In this document: one piece after another, positions 16,512-25,120 of the stretch | Position numbering within the stretch: the first letter of the stretch is position 1 | Layout of the letters: each line of letters starts with the position of its first letter | Assembly: GCF_014648915.1 (NCBI RefSeq) | Contig: NZ_BMSA01000004.1 | Location: 62,001-126,000, forward strand | Direction: 5' to 3' | DNA: 64,000 nucleotides | From: Streptomyces phaeofaciens | Lineage (GTDB): Bacteria; Actinomycetota; Actinomycetes; Streptomycetales; Streptomycetaceae | Translations under genes and position numbers: made by a program | The notes under the pieces: model-generated | Databases searched by the model: none | The model's input: the letters and a program-made list of their open reading frames with translations, nothing else | Told to the model about the DNA's origin: nothing

Positions 16512-19500
16512 TCAGGGGTTGATGTTGATCTTGAAGGTGGAGGTGGTGTTCCGGATGTCCACGGCGTTGCCGTCCAGGCGCAGCCCGTTGATCGTGACCT
16601 CGCCGACCGCCGGTCCCTGGCCGGGTTCGGGCAGTTCGTTCGCCCACAGGCCGAAGCCGGACTTGGCGTCGAAGGCGTCACCGCTCCTGCGGGCTCCGGT
16701 GACGGAGATGTCGGTGAGGACGGTGTCCTTGATCGGGTTCACCGGCCGGCCGCCGATGTACTGCGTCTGGAACATGATTCCGGAGTAGGTCGGGTCGACG
16801 ATGTCGACGTCGTTGATCCGGATGCCCTGGAACACCTTGGACGCGGAGAACAGCCAGATGCCGGGGAAGGTCTGGGCGCCCCAGAAGTGCCCGCCGGAGC
16901 GGACCACGGAGACGTTCTCCACCGTCGTCGGGTCGGTGCCGAAGCCGTTCATCGGATAGCCGAAGTCCAGCGAGCTGATGGTGATGGCGGAGTAGACCAG
17001 GGTGTCGGCGATGTGGATGTTGCGGAAGGTGTTGTCGTAGCCGCCGTACACGGCGATGCCCGCGGCCCGCCAGGTCAGCAGCGAGGTCAGGTTCTCGTAG
17101 AGGTTGTCCTTCATGTCGGCGCCGCCGGCGTCGATCGCCGAGAACAGCGCGAAGCTGTCGTCGCCGGTGGAGCGGGACTCGTTGTTGACGACGTGGTTGT
17201 CCGTCGACCCGTTGGTCATGTTGACGCCGTCGGCGAACGTGTCGCGGATGCGCGCGTTGCTGATCGTCACCCGGTCGGTGTTGGCGCCCCAGTACAGGCA
17301 GACCATGTGCTCGGTCCAGGTGTTGTCGATGACGATGTCCGACACGCCCGCGAAGTCGAACACCTTGCCCGGTCCGTCGATGCGCGAGGTGTAGTTGCCG
17401 AAGTAGGCGAAGCCGCGGAACACGGAGCCCTTGGCGCTCGCCTCGGCCCGGAAGCCGACGTCGGTGTTCTCCTGGCCGGCCGGGGCGTGGAACTGGGTGT
17501 ACCAGGGGCCGGCGCCGACGACCTGGACGGCCTTGCCGTACACCTGGAACTTGCTCGACGTCTGGTAGTCGCCCGGCGGCAGATAGACGCCGGTGAGCCT
17601 GCCGGTGGTGTCCATGCGGACCCGGTCCAGGGCGTTCTGCACGTCCTGGTGGGTGAAGCCGGCGGGCACGGCGTACGCCGCCGGGTCCGGGTTGGCGATC
17701 GGCGCGACGCGCTCCAGGCTGACGAAGTCGATCGCGTAGCGCGAGGTGTTGGCGGCGTCCTTCTGGAGCCGGACCTTCGCACCGGCCGGGACGGTCTCGC
17801 CCAGCATCAGGTGCGCCTCGTCGTAGATGTGGCGCGGTGCGCCCGCGGACGGGGCGTTGCCGGGAGATGCCTCGGCGCCGTACAGCCACGCGTACCGCGA
17901 GGTGAGCGGCAGGGCCTTGCGGAAGGTGCCGTCCACGTAGACGTTGAGGGTGGCGTCGGTGCCGCCGCCGCCCGGGGCGTCGGGGAGGGAGAAGCGGGTG
18001 ACCAGGGTGTTGGTGGCCGCCCTGGTGGTGAACTCCACGTACTCACCGGTGCTGTCGAGCGTGACGGCCTTGCGGCCGGACGCCTCGCCCGCGAGGTCGC
18101 CGACGGTGCGGTTGGGGCCGACCGTGGTGGCGCCGCCGCCGGTGGTGCCGTCCTCCGCCTCGTACATGTCGTACGGCATGTCGGCGCCGCGTCCGACGAA
18201 CAGGGACTGCTCGACGGTGTTGTTCTCCCGTTTCACGGGGAGTTCGTTGCCGTCGGCCGCGACGGTCGCGCGGACCGTGTAGGTGCCGTTGGCGGCGGTC
18301 CAGGTGCCGAGGGAGACCGGCGCGGTGGTGGCACCGGCCGCGATCGCCCCGTCGTGGGAGCCGGTCAGGGTGCGGACGGTCGCCCCCTTGGAGTCGACCA
18401 GGGCGAGGGTGAGGGCGTGGGCGCCGCCCGCCGAGGCGATGGTGCCCTGGTTGCGCACGGCGACCCGGAAGGTGACGGTGTCGCCCCCGGCCGGGCCGGA
18501 CGGGGAGGTGGTGACCACCGGGACCAGGTCGGAGCTGCTGACCGGGCGCACGGTGAGCGCGGTGGGCGCGGTGTAGGTGTTGTTGGTCTCGTTCTGCTCG
18601 ATGACCGTGCCGCCGTCGTCGGCGACGGCGCTGAGCTGGTAGGTCCCCGCGTCGCGGGAGCCGATCGAGGCGCTGACGGTGGTCTGCGCCCCGGCGGCCA
18701 GCGCGCCGACGGCGGCGGTGGCGACCTTGGTGCCGTTCAGCCGCAGCGCGAGGCCGCTGGCGGGCGCGGCGGTCTCGCCGGTGTTGCGGACGGTGGCGGT
18801 GAGGGTGATCGCGTCGGACTCGACGGGCGAGGCCGGCGAGGCGGTCAGCGAGGTGACCTCCAGATCGGGGTTGGGCGCGGCGGTGCCGATCACCTGGAAC
18901 TCGGCGACCTGTCCGGCGGGGGCGCCGGAGTTGGCGGTGAAGCGCAGCTGGACGTCGGCGACGCGCGCGGTGACCGGGACGGTCACGGAGTTGCCGCTCG
19001 CCGGGTCGAAGGCGTACTCCTTGGCGGCGACCAGGGAGGTGAAGCCGCTCGCGGACTGCTCACGGCCGAGAACCTGGACGGTCTGGGTGCGGGCGCCCCA
19101 GGCGCTGTCCGGGTTGAGGCGCAGCACTAGCGAGGTGATGTCGGCGTTGGCACCGAGATTCACGGTGAGGGTGGCGGGGTGGCCGGAGCCTTCCCAGTAG
19201 GTGGTGGTGGAGTTGTCGTTGGCGTTCTCGGCCACGAAGGTGTGCACGGTCGAGGAGGCCGTGATGGGCTTGCCGACCGCGAGGTTGGAGCCGGGGCCGG
19301 TGGTGCCGGTGCGGGTGACGGTGTTGCTGTTGCCGGAGACGTTCCCGGCGGCGTCCTTCGCCCGCACGAAGTAGGACACCGTGGCGCTCGCGGGACGCGT
19401 GTCGGTGTACGTGGTCACGTTGCCCGCGACCGAGGTCAGCAGCTGGTTGTCGGCGTAGACGTCGTAACCGGTGACACCGGCGTTGTCCGTGGAGGCGCTC

Positions 19501-20795
19501 CAGACGAGCCGGATCTGCCCGGCGGACGGCTCGGTGAAGGCGAGGTTCGCGGGTGCCGTGGGCGCCTGGGTGTCACCGGTGTCGCCGCGGCGGGTGACGG
19601 TGTTGCTGTTGCCGGAGACGTTCCCGGCGGCGTCCTTCGCCCGCACGAAGTAGGACACCGTGGCGCTCGCGGGACGCGTGTCGGTGTACGTGGTCACATT
19701 GCCCGCGACCGAGGTCAGCAGCTGGTTGTCGGCGTAGACGTCGTAACCGGTGACACCGGTGTCGTCCGTGGAGGCGCTCCAGACGAGCCGGATCTGCCCG
19801 GCGGACGGCTCGGTGAAGGCGAGGTTCGCCGGGGCCGTCGGGGCCCGGGTGTCACCGGTCGCCGGGCCGTAGACCTCCAGCTCGGACAGCTGTGCGGCGG
19901 GTTGGCCGGTGTTGGCGGTGACCAGGACCCGGACGTACCGGGTGGTGGCGGTGTCGAAGGTGATCGTCACCGTGTTCCCGTCGGCCGGGGCGAACGTGTA
20001 CGCCCGCGAGGCCGTCAGGTCGGTGAAGTCGCTCCCGTTGGCGCTGCCCTGGATCTTCAGGGTCTGGGAGCGGGCGCCCCAGCCGTCGGGCAGTCCGAGC
20101 ACCACCCGGTTGACGCCGAGGGAGGAGCCGAGGTCGGCCCGGATCCACTGCGGGAGTTCGTTGTTGCGGCTCTCCCAGTAGCTGGCCTTGTTGCCGTCCG
20201 CGGCGTTGGCCGGCACGTACGACTCGGTGTGGCTGCTCGCGGTGAGGGTGCGGCCGCGGGCGAGGTTGGTGGAGGACTCGCCCGCCGCGTGCACTTCCAG
20301 CTCCGCGAGCTGGGCGGCCTGCCAGCCGGTGTTGGCGGTGATCTCGACGCGTACGTAGCGGGCCTGCCCGGCCGGGAAGGCCACCGTGACGGTGTTGGCC
20401 GAGCCGGGGCTGAAGGTGTGGGCGGCGGAGGCCTTCAGGGTGGTGAAGCTGGTGCCGTCGGCGCTGCCCTGCACGGACAGGGTCTGGCTGCGGGTCTCCC
20501 AGGAGGCGGGCAGCTTCAGCACGACCTCGTCGACACGGGCGGTGGAGCCGAGGTCGGCCTGGACCCACTGCGGCAGGTCGCTGCCCGCGCTCTGCCAGTA
20601 GGAGCCCTGGTCCCCGTCGGTGATGTTGCGGGCGGCGTACTCGGCGTGCGCGCTGCTGGCCGCGGCAGGCCGCCCCGCGGCGAGGTTGGGGCCGTCGGCC
20701 GCCGAGGCGGCGGTCAATGACGGCCCGCCCAGCATCAACAGGCTGGTCGTGAGGACGGCGGCTATGCCCCGCCATCCCCGGCGTTGCGGTCTCAT
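16512..20795 (-). CDS. Multidomain secreted GH87 alpha-1,3-glucanase (large form)
   Basis: This is a 1,427-residue exported protein; the ATG at 20795 starts a signal peptide ending TAASA (about residue 33). Domains in order are discoidin/F5-8C at about 35-170 and 178-313, two nearly identical FN3 modules at about 316-500, a third discoidin at about 502-630, two CARDB-type modules at about 640-850, a CBM6/35-like module (YDMYEAEDG) at about 875-1010, and a C-terminal beta-helix at about 1035-1427. The helix contains FADGVN and STGDDSFALFS. Its Asp1189 and Asp1212/Asp1213 are spaced exactly as the catalytic triad I recall for Paenibacillus GH87 (D1067, D1090, D1091). GH87 enzymes cleave alpha-1,3-glucan of fungal walls and dental biofilm. 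It is divergent from a second GH87. Confidence 0.88.
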   Translation of the reverse strand: MRPQRRGWRGIAAVLTTSLLMLGGPSLTAASAADGPNLAAGRPAAASSAHAEYAARNITDGDQGSYWQSAGSDLPQWVQADLGSTARVDEVVLKLPASWETRSQTLSVQGSADGTSFTTLKASAAHTFSPGSANTVTVAFPAGQARYVRVEITANTGWQAAQLAELEVHAAGESSTNLARGRTLTASSHTESYVPANAADGNKASYWESRNNELPQWIRADLGSSLGVNRVVLGLPDGWGARSQTLKIQGSANGSDFTDLTASRAYTFAPADGNTVTITFDTATTRYVRVLVTANTGQPAAQLSELEVYGPATGDTRAPTAPANLAFTEPSAGQIRLVWSASTDDTGVTGYDVYADNQLLTSVAGNVTTYTDTRPASATVSYFVRAKDAAGNVSGNSNTVTRRGDTGDTQAPTAPANLAFTEPSAGQIRLVWSASTDNAGVTGYDVYADNQLLTSVAGNVTTYTDTRPASATVSYFVRAKDAAGNVSGNSNTVTRTGTTGPGSNLAVGKPITASSTVHTFVAENANDNSTTTYWEGSGHPATLTVNLGANADITSLVLRLNPDSAWGARTQTVQVLGREQSASGFTSLVAAKEYAFDPASGNSVTVPVTARVADVQLRFTANSGAPAGQVAEFQVIGTAAPNPDLEVTSLTASPASPVESDAITLTATVRNTGETAAPASGLALRLNGTKVATAAVGALAAGAQTTVSASIGSRDAGTYQLSAVADDGGTVIEQNETNNTYTAPTALTVRPVSSSDLVPVVTTSPSGPAGGDTVTFRVAVRNQGTIASAGGAHALTLALVDSKGATVRTLTGSHDGAIAAGATTAPVSLGTWTAANGTYTVRATVAADGNELPVKRENNTVEQSLFVGRGADMPYDMYEAEDGTTGGGATTVGPNRTVGDLAGEASGRKAVTLDSTGEYVEFTTRAATNTLVTRFSLPDAPGGGGTDATLNVYVDGTFRKALPLTSRYAWLYGAEASPGNAPSAGAPRHIYDEAHLMLGETVPAGAKVRLQKDAANTSRYAIDFVSLERVAPIANPDPAAYAVPAGFTHQDVQNALDRVRMDTTGRLTGVYLPPGDYQTSSKFQVYGKAVQVVGAGPWYTQFHAPAGQENTDVGFRAEASAKGSVFRGFAYFGNYTSRIDGPGKVFDFAGVSDIVIDNTWTEHMVCLYWGANTDRVTISNARIRDTFADGVNMTNGSTDNHVVNNESRSTGDDSFALFSAIDAGGADMKDNLYENLTSLLTWRAAGIAVYGGYDNTFRNIHIADTLVYSAITISSLDFGYPMNGFGTDPTTVENVSVVRSGGHFWGAQTFPGIWLFSASKVFQGIRINDVDIVDPTYSGIMFQTQYIGGRPVNPIKDTVLTDISVTGARRSGDAFDAKSGFGLWANELPEPGQGPAVGEVTINGLRLDGNAVDIRNTTSTFKININP
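19311..19829. repeat. Recently duplicated FN3 module inside the GH87 gene
   Basis: Two copies, 19311-19550 and 19590-19829, have a 279-bp period. They differ at only a few positions (for example GCGTTG against GTGTCG near 19482/19761), so at least about 98% identity by eye. Each encodes one FN3 module beginning QAPTAPANLAFTEPS or RAPTAPANLAFTEPS. Confidence 0.92.
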
Positions 20796-21336
20796 CTGTC
20801 CCCGATCTCCGTCCCGTCCGCCTGGCGCGGCGGGAACGCGGTTGGTGGCTGGGTGGCTCGACGGTGCGGCGGACACGCCTCAATGTGCGGGACTGAGCGC
20901 CGCATTTGCGTTGAGCGCTCAGAGAGTTGCAGACCGGTAGGGGTTCGTCCACCGTCCCCGCACGGGTGGTCTCGGCCCGCCGATCCTGGCCGCGACCTGC
21001 GGAAGGCCGGGGCCAGCGGCTTTCGTTCCGGCTTTCGCCAGAGCGCAAGCGGATCCGCAAGTCACGCAAGCCGTTTGCGCGCTCAATTGCCGCTCCTGCC
21101 GGGGCCGTTGACAAAGCAGAGACGCGCTAGAAACCTGTGGACGTACTTTCCGCAAAGAATCGACCGTCCAACTCAATTTGCGTGCACGGCCGACGCTTCT
21201 GCCGCGGGCCCACCCCTCCGGGGGCTGAGCCCGCGCTCACCTCCCCGCACCTCACGCACTTCCCGCACCTCCCCGCACCTCCGGGGCCGGTCCGCCGTGC
21301 CCTCCCCCCGTGTTCACCGACCGAACAGAGGACCCC
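20796..21336. promoter_or_regulatory. Divergent promoter region of the two GH87 genes with LacI operators
   Basis: This is 541 bp with no gene. The strongest element is CGCAA-GCCGT-TTGCG (21065-21079), preceded by CCGCAAGTCACGCAA and GCGCAAG (21043-21069), the same arrangement as at the LacI promoter. Additional half sites are CGCATTTGCG with flanking GAGCGC (about 20896-20918), CCGCAAA (21150) and ATTTGCG (21176). TTGACA at 21108 may be a plus-strand -35 with a poor -10 (TAGAAA, 21128). Regulation of both GH87 genes by the adjacent LacI protein is a strong inference. Confidence 0.72.
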
Positions 21337-24300
21337 ATGAGATGGAGACCACCGGGCCGTCGGCCCGTGACCGGCGCGGTCGTCGCCGGGCTCCTGGCGA
21401 CCGGCCTGCTGCCGCTCACCTTCGCCTCCCCCGTCCAGGCGGCGCCCGCCGCGGCCGATGTGAACCTCGCCCTCGGCCGCCCGGCCACGGCGGGCGGCGC
21501 ACACGCCGAGTACCCCGCGCGCAATCTGACCGACGGCGTCCAGGCCTCCTACTGGGAGGGCCCGGCCGGGTCCTTCCCGCAGTGGGCGCAGGTCGACCTG
21601 GGCGCGGCCCGCGAGGTGGACCGGGTGGTGCTCAAACTGCCGACCGGCTGGGGCAGCCGCAGCGAGACCCTGTCGCTGCAGGGCAGCACCGACGGCTCCG
21701 GCTTCAGCACCCTCGCGGCCTCGGCGGTACGGGTGTTCGACCCGGCCCAGGCCAACACGGTGTCCGTCGCCCTCGCCGCCCCGGCGGACGTGCGGTACAT
21801 ACGCGTCAACGTCTCCGGCAACACCGGCTGGAACGCCGCACAGCTCTCCGAGCTGGAGGTGTACGGCGAGGACGACGGCACCGACCCGGGCGACCCGCCG
21901 CCGGCCGGCACCAACCTGGCCCGCAACAAGCCGGTCGAGGCCACGTCCTCCGTGCAGACCTATGTGGCCGCGAACGCCACCGACGACTCCGCCTCCACGT
22001 ACTGGGAGGCGGCCGGCCATCCCTCGGACCTCACCGTCAAGCTGGGCGCCGACGCCGATGTGACCGGCGTCGTGGTCAAGCTCAACCCCGACCCGGTGTG
22101 GGCGGCGCGCACCCAGACCTTCCAGGTCCTCGGCCGCGGGCAGTCCGCGAGCGGCTTCACCTCCCTGGCCGCCGAGAAGTCGTACTCCTTCAGCCCGGCG
22201 AGCGGCAACGCGGTGACCGTCCCGGTCAGCGGCCGCTGGTCCGACCTGCGGCTGCACTTCACCGCCAACTCCGGTGCGCCCGGCGGCCAGGTCGCCGAGT
22301 TCCAGGTCGTGGGCACCGCCGCGCCCGCCCCCGATCTGACGGTCACCGGGCTGGACTGGACGCCGGCCGCGCCCAGTGAGCGGGACGCGGTCACCGTCAA
22401 GGCCACCGTGCGCAACGCGGGCACCGCGCGCTCCGCCGCCACCACCGTCGACGTCAGCGTGGAGGGCACGGTCGCGGGCAGCGCCGCCGTCCCGGCGCTC
22501 GACCCGGGCGCCTCCGCGACCGTGGACGTCGCCACCGGCACCCGTGCGGCGGGCAGTTACGGCGTGTCGGCCGTCGTCGACCCCCGCAACACCGTCCCGG
22601 AGCTGGACGACAGCAACAACAGCCGTACCGCCACGAACAGACTGGTCGTCACCCAGGCGCCCGGCCCGGACCTGGAGGTGCGCTCGATCACCACCAGCCC
22701 GGCCAACCCCGCCGTCGGCCAGGCCGTGTCCTTCACCGTCGCCGTGCACAACCGCGGCATCGGCGCGGCGCCGGCGGGTTCGGTGACCCGGCTCCAGGCC
22801 GGCTCGACCACCCTCGACGGCACCACCGGCCAGGTGGCCCCGAACGCCACGGTGAACGTGGCGGTCAGCGGCACCTGGACGGCCACCGCGGGCGGGGCGA
22901 CGCTCACCGCGACCGCCGACGCGACCGGGGTCGTCGCCGAGACCGACGAGAACAACAACGTCCTCGCCAAGTCCCTGGTGGTCGGACGCGGGGCAGCCGT
23001 CCCGTACACCGAGTACGAGGCGGAGGACGGGCGGTACAACGGCACCCTGCTCACCGCCGACGCCCGACGCACCTTCGGGCACACCAACTTCGCCACCGAG
23101 TCCTCCGGCCGCGAGTCGGTCCGGCTCACCTCGACCGGCCAGTACGTGGAGTTCACCTCCGTCAACGCGGCCAACTCCCTCGTGGTGCGCAACTCCGTCC
23201 CGGACTCCGCGTCCGGCGGCGGCGCGGACGCCACCATCAGCCTCTACGCCGACGGCACGTTCGTGCAGAAGCTGACCCTGTCGTCCAAGCACAGCTGGCT
23301 GTACGGCACCACCGACGACCCCGAGGGCCTGACCAACCGGCCCGGCGGTGACGCTCGGCGCCTGTTCGACGAGTCCCACGCGCTGCTGGCGCGGAACTAC
23401 CCGGCGGGCACCGTCTTCCGGCTCCAGCGCGACGCGGGCGACTCGGCCGCGTTCCAGGTGATCGACCTGGTCGACCTGGAGCAGGTGGCGCCCCCGGCCG
23501 CCAAGCCGGCCAACTGCGCCTCGATCACCGAGTACGGCGCCGTCCCCAACGACGGCATCGACGACACCGACGCCATCCAGCGGGCGGTCACCGCCGACCA
23601 GAACGGCCAGATCTCCTGCGTGTGGATCCCGGCCGGGCAGTGGCGTCAGGAGCAGAAGATCCTCACCGACGACCCGCTGAACCGGGGGCAGTTCAACCAG
23701 GTGGGCATCCGGGACGTCACCATCCGCGGCGCGGGCATGTGGCACTCCCAGCTGTACACACTGACCCCGCCGCACCAGGCGGGCGGCATCAACCACCCGC
23801 ACGAGGGCAACTTCGGCTTCGACATCGACTCCAACACCCAGATCTCCGACCTCGCCATCTTCGGCTCGGGCACCATCCGCGGCGGCGACGGCAACGCCGA
23901 GGGCGGTGTCGGTCTCAACGGCCGCTTCGGCCGGGACACGAAGATCACCAACGTGTGGATCGAGCACGCCAACGTCGGTGTCTGGGCGGGCCGCGACTAC
24001 TCCAACATCCCCGAACTGTGGGGCCCCGGCGACGGGCTGGAGTTCACCGGCGTACGCATCCGCAACACCTACGCCGATGGCATCAACTTCGCCAACGGCA
24101 CCCGCAACTCCACCGTCTACAACTCCTCCTTCCGCAACACCGGCGACGACGCGCTCGCGGTCTGGGCCAGCAAGTACGTGAAGGACACCTCGGTGGACAT
24201 CGGCCACGACAACCACTTCCGCAACAACACGATCCAGCTGCCCTGGCGGGCCAACGGCATCGCGGTGTACGGCGGTTACGGCAACACCATCGAGAACAAC

Positions 24301-24765
24301 ATCGTCTCCGACACCATGAACTACCCGGGCATCATGCTGGCCACCGACCACGACCCGCTGCCCTTCACCGGTCAGACCCTGATCGCGGGCAACGCCCTGT
24401 ACCGCACGGGCGGCGCGTTCTGGAACGAGGACCAGGAGTTCGGCGCGATCACGCTCTTCGCGCAGGGCCAGGACATCCCGGGCGTCACCATCCGGGACAC
24501 CGAGATCCACGACTCGACGTACGACGGCATCCAGTTCAAGACGGGTGGCGGCGCGATGCCGGGCGTGAAGATCACGAACGTGCGCATCGACCGGTCCGTC
24601 AACGGCTCCGGCATCCTCGCGATGAGCGGCGCCCGAGGCAGCGCGACCCTGTCCGATGTGACGATCACCGGATCGGCCCAGGGCGACGTACTGATCGAAC
24701 CGGGCTCGCAGTTCACCATCACCGGCACCCCGAACGGGGCGACGGGCCGACGCGACGTCTACTGA
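21337..24765 (+). CDS. Multidomain secreted GH87 alpha-1,3-glucanase (short form)
   Basis: This is a 1,142-residue exported protein; the ATG at 21337 has an AGAGGA site and a signal peptide (VAGLLATGLLPLTFASPVQA). Domains are discoidin at about 38-175 and 188-325, two CARDB-type modules at about 335-545, a CBM6/35-like module (YTEYEAEDG) at about 557-715, and the beta-helix catalytic domain from about 726 (CASITEYGAVPNDGIDDTDAIQ) to the end. YADGIN and NTGDDALAVWASK hold Asp914 and Asp937/Asp938, with the same 23/24 spacing as in the divergent paralogue. It lacks the FN3 pair and third discoidin of the longer enzyme. The two may differ in binding to insoluble glucan or in endo/exo behaviour. 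Confidence 0.88.
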   Translation: MRWRPPGRRPVTGAVVAGLLATGLLPLTFASPVQAAPAAADVNLALGRPATAGGAHAEYPARNLTDGVQASYWEGPAGSFPQWAQVDLGAAREVDRVVLKLPTGWGSRSETLSLQGSTDGSGFSTLAASAVRVFDPAQANTVSVALAAPADVRYIRVNVSGNTGWNAAQLSELEVYGEDDGTDPGDPPPAGTNLARNKPVEATSSVQTYVAANATDDSASTYWEAAGHPSDLTVKLGADADVTGVVVKLNPDPVWAARTQTFQVLGRGQSASGFTSLAAEKSYSFSPASGNAVTVPVSGRWSDLRLHFTANSGAPGGQVAEFQVVGTAAPAPDLTVTGLDWTPAAPSERDAVTVKATVRNAGTARSAATTVDVSVEGTVAGSAAVPALDPGASATVDVATGTRAAGSYGVSAVVDPRNTVPELDDSNNSRTATNRLVVTQAPGPDLEVRSITTSPANPAVGQAVSFTVAVHNRGIGAAPAGSVTRLQAGSTTLDGTTGQVAPNATVNVAVSGTWTATAGGATLTATADATGVVAETDENNNVLAKSLVVGRGAAVPYTEYEAEDGRYNGTLLTADARRTFGHTNFATESSGRESVRLTSTGQYVEFTSVNAANSLVVRNSVPDSASGGGADATISLYADGTFVQKLTLSSKHSWLYGTTDDPEGLTNRPGGDARRLFDESHALLARNYPAGTVFRLQRDAGDSAAFQVIDLVDLEQVAPPAAKPANCASITEYGAVPNDGIDDTDAIQRAVTADQNGQISCVWIPAGQWRQEQKILTDDPLNRGQFNQVGIRDVTIRGAGMWHSQLYTLTPPHQAGGINHPHEGNFGFDIDSNTQISDLAIFGSGTIRGGDGNAEGGVGLNGRFGRDTKITNVWIEHANVGVWAGRDYSNIPELWGPGDGLEFTGVRIRNTYADGINFANGTRNSTVYNSSFRNTGDDALAVWASKYVKDTSVDIGHDNHFRNNTIQLPWRANGIAVYGGYGNTIENNIVSDTMNYPGIMLATDHDPLPFTGQTLIAGNALYRTGGAFWNEDQEFGAITLFAQGQDIPGVTIRDTEIHDSTYDGIQFKTGGGAMPGVKITNVRIDRSVNGSGILAMSGARGSATLSDVTITGSAQGDVLIEPGSQFTITGTPNGATGRRDVY

Positions 24766-25120
24766 GCACGACGGGTGGGTCCTGCGGGAACGGGGGACCC
24801 ATCGCCTCCCCGGCGCACGTCGCACGCCCGGTGCCGTTCCCACGGCACCGGGCTCACCGCGTTCCGCGGCCGGTCCGAGGCACGGCCACGGGCCGCCCCG
24901 CCGTCCGCCCCCGTGGCGCCCGTAGCCCCCCGTGGCCGCTCCCCGGCGGCACGCGCCTGCCCCCTCCCACACGAGAACACGTGACTTGAGCGGGCCGCCC
25001 TCGGCGGAAATCATCGAAACCGGCGATCGTCGCCGCGTCCGCTCCGGGCTTCCGGGCTCCGGTGGCGGGACGCACGGCGTGCAGTCGGCGGAGGGCTCCT
25101 CGACGAAAGGAAACGGCACC
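24766..25120. other. 355-bp non-coding stretch before the LAL regulator
   Basis: It contains the GH87 terminator hairpin (24828-24853). The regulator's frame is open from 24932, but that extension is Arg/Pro-rich and lacks family similarity. I see no other gene. Confidence 0.55.
24828..24853 (+). terminator. Hairpin terminator of the short GH87 gene
   Basis: A perfect 10-bp stem (CCCGGTGCCG / CGGCACCGGG) with a 6-nt loop, 62 bp after the stop codon. Confidence 0.75.
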
